Below are positions 61,772-64,000 of a stretch of DNA of 64,000 nucleotides, one piece after another. Both the position numbers and the translations under genes were made by a program. The notes beneath the pieces were generated by a model. That model searched no databases and had not been told where the DNA came from. It worked only from the letters and a program-made list of their open reading frames with translations. Location: the NCBI RefSeq assembly GCF_000004075.3, contig NC_026660.2, positions 19,859,837 through 19,923,836 on the forward strand, given 5' to 3'. Every line of letters begins with the position of its first letter. The first letter of the stretch is position 1. The DNA comes from Cucumis sativus (Eukaryota; Streptophyta; Magnoliopsida; Cucurbitales; Cucurbitaceae).

Positions 61772-64000
61772 TTATGATTCAAGTTTTGATACATCTCTGC
61801 TAGATCTATTGTATTTCATGTGACTCCTCACCAGTTGTCCAGCTGCTATAGCAGACATGAGGGATAGCTCACCTGCAAGAACAGAGCCAGCCACAATGGT
61901 GGCTAAAAGCCTTGAGTTAGCTCCCGGAGACTCTTTGCTAGCACCCTTCACACCAAGAAGATTCAAACAAGCGGATTGAGATGCAAGTTGAGTTCCACCT
62001 CCAACAGTACCAACCTGAAGAAAATAAGCAAGAAGGTAGAATGGATAAAGTTTGAGATATAAGGTATATATATGAAAAAAAAAACGAATGAATACGATGT
62101 ATTTGTAACCTCAATGGAAGGCATTGTGACAGAGATATGCAAATCTCTGCCGTTGTTAACAGGTTCCATCATAGTGATGCAGTGAGAACTCTCCACATTT
62201 TGTGCTGGATCTTGACCAGTTGCTAAGAAAACAGCAGATACAATATTGCTGGAATGAGCATTAAAACCACCAAGGGCGCCAGCCATTGCAGATCCAGTTA
62301 GATTCTTAAGCATGTTGAGCTCTACTAGACTCGCAACACTGGTTTTCAATACTTTCCTCACCACCTCATCCTTTATTACTGCCTCACAGACCACAGACTT
62401 TCCTCGTCCTTCAATCCAATTTACGGCAGCAGGTTTCTTGTCAGCACAAAAGTTCCCTGCCAAATGAAGAGGCCAGTCACTTAGAATAAATTATATAAGT
62501 CACCTCATCAAATTTTAATTGACAATCAGAACCCGTTGAAAAAGTTGGAGGAAGTTCATGTTACCGGCAGAATACAACTCAGAAATGTTGAGATTAAAGG
62601 AGAGAATAGGGTTATGATAACAGTAAATCAGTCATTATGCCTGACGCAATTACAAACAAAGATTAAATAGGAAAGGATAACCAAATAATCCCAGAAACTA
62701 TGGCCACCCATCAGATGAAAGGTTGTATAGAAAACAACATAGGATCAAATCTATGACCCAGCGAATTACTTTCAAATTATTTTATGTCTCAACAGTCCTA
62801 CCTCAAGGTTATTTGAGAAGATGAATCAAATTGTACGAACTAATACATACTTTCAAGGCAACCAGTACTGCGTACACATTTCTTTACTTCAAGTATACAT
62901 GACAGGGAGAAGGAGACAGGCTGTGTAAGATTTTCTTTGCTTAAAGGTGCAGGGTAAGTTAGTCTGAATATACAATTATAAATGTCCAACTGAGATGTGA
63001 AAGACAAAGAGATGCAGGGAAAAACTATCTTATTACCCTTCAACACTCATTCCGTTTCACAAATCTAACATTTAAGTTTTGATTGGAAAACTTAACTCCT
63101 AAGTTTACAATACTATATCTTATATATATGATCCCGTATTCCCATTCTTCAATTTCAAATTAAAATGAGTCAATACCCTAAAGAAGATCATTTACTATAG
63201 TCCCCAGAGAAGACTTATTTAATACATCAATTAGGGTTCCTACCCTAATCAGTCATTCCCTTGGAAGAAAAAAGAAAGTGAAAATGGGGGTAATGTCAAA
63301 TGAAAGGGATATATTAATACAAAGAAACTAAAATGAAATAAATCTCTAAATTGAAACGTCGGTATTCGAGAAGTTGACAGATTAACAAGAAGGGGGCCGA
63401 GGAGCACTAAAAAAAGGATAAGTACGAAAGGAAAAGAGAAGAAGAGAAGTACTAACCGGAGATACCAATGACTTCCATATCTGAGAAATCATGTTGAAGA
63501 AATTCAAGGACATTCTGGACACCCTTAGACACCATATTCATTCCCATGGCGTCGCCTGTGGTGCAACAAAATCTTACATAAAGATTCTTCCCAGCAATAG
63601 AGCATCGGATACTTTGAAGCCTAGCAAATCTACTAGACCTGCAAATTAGGAAACAAGCGCAATTGTATTATCATATCATGATTACATAATTTTAAAAAGA
63701 AATACAAATTCAGGAGTCGAATTTGATCCTCCCCCTTAGGAGATTAAAAAAAAAACAAAAAGAAAGAGAAAAAGAATGCAGGAAAAAATGGAAAACATGA
63801 TATTTAGGACTAGAAAAAGTTCGAGCCAAATGAAGAAAGAACCAATTGACAAGCTAGAAAGGGTCGAAGGTAATATATGACAAACTTTTACCTGTTGAAA
63901 ACGACGGCCAAGGTATCAAAATTATCAGGATCCTCTAAGAAAAATTTCAATTCAGATGCCCTTTTGGCGCTCCCAAATCTTACAACCGGCGCTCTGGTCA
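61772..64000 (-). CDS. HMGR: 3-hydroxy-3-methylglutaryl-CoA reductase (HMGR), C-terminal 292 aa; N-terminus outside window
   Basis: Rate-limiting enzyme of the cytosolic mevalonate pathway; reduces HMG-CoA to mevalonate with NADPH, with its catalytic domain facing the cytosol from the ER. Minus-strand exons: 64000 (partial)-63892, 63638-63457, 62456-62110 and 62014-61772, in frame. This leaves the membrane spans and the first catalytic Glu beyond the window. Visible hallmarks: [17 protein letters not shown] (substrate region), [10 protein letters not shown] (NADPH binding), [13 protein letters not shown] with the catalytic Lys, [13 protein letters not shown] with the catalytic Asp, [12 protein letters not shown], and the C-terminal [10 protein letters not shown]. 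That last segment carries the catalytic His and a Ser in the SnRK1 phosphorylation context. The intron number after exon 1 (three) is typical of plants. Nothing appears broken. Confidence 0.97.

Overview
This is nuclear DNA from a flowering plant, almost certainly a eudicot. It is strongly AT-rich by eye. Genes are split by GT-AG introns with T-rich acceptor tracts, and the protein families are plant families: RGF/GLV peptide, plant PI4K-gamma, AT-hook/PPC protein, chloroplast PsbP-like protein, DUF936, plant HMG-CoA reductase and MIR164. A compact-genome dicot such as a cucurbit would fit, but that is a guess from overall feel. I saw no bacterial, organellar or viral gene set and no CRISPR array.

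Layout. 1-3.3 kb: AT-rich intergenic DNA. 3.5-4.7 kb (+): a three-exon RGF/GLV/CLEL peptide precursor ending in DYLTYMHHPPKHN. 6.7-9.9 kb (-): an intronless type II phosphatidylinositol 4-kinase gamma CDS with a probable 5'UTR intron. 10-29.4 kb: a long gene-poor interval. It holds a 447-bp hAT-like element with a perfect 8-bp target duplication, a decayed second copy, a Ty1/copia remnant on the minus strand, a LINE C-terminal remnant, an unrecognised eroded multi-exon gene near 21 kb, an old tandem array with a period of about 240 bp, and a recent 47-bp duplication. 29.5-33.1 kb (-): a five-exon AHL-type AT-hook protein with a leader intron. 35.5-39.1 kb (+): a ten-exon PsbP-domain protein with a thylakoid-lumen (Tat-type) targeting sequence. 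41.25-41.35 kb (+): a MIR164-family hairpin with an unusual seed substitution. 41.9-44.3 kb (-): a four-exon DUF936 protein. 45.9-51 kb: a repeat-rich block with a 27-C tract, a 25S rRNA 3'-end fragment, a GC-rich inverted-repeat element, and a 271-bp LTR retroelement inserted in the primer-binding site of another miniature LTR element. 51.3-54.2 kb (-): a six-exon RRM protein of the ARP1/RBM24-38 (SEB4-like) type, whose transcript probably has 3'UTR introns. 55-61 kb: intergenic DNA with one orphan signal-peptide-like exon. 61.8 kb to the window end (-): the C-terminal two-thirds of HMG-CoA reductase.

The genes look like independent eukaryotic transcription units; I see no evidence of a shared pathway or cluster. 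The developmental regulators (RGF peptide, AHL, MIR164) and metabolic genes (HMGR, PI4K, PsbP-like) are neighbours only by position. Exon boundaries were derived by hand from reading-frame continuity and GT/AG sites. All five complete spliced CDSs close in frame, which supports the models, but they have not been compared with transcripts. I did not find a convincing new biological system; the most interesting items are the variant MIR164 hairpin and the nested miniature LTR elements.
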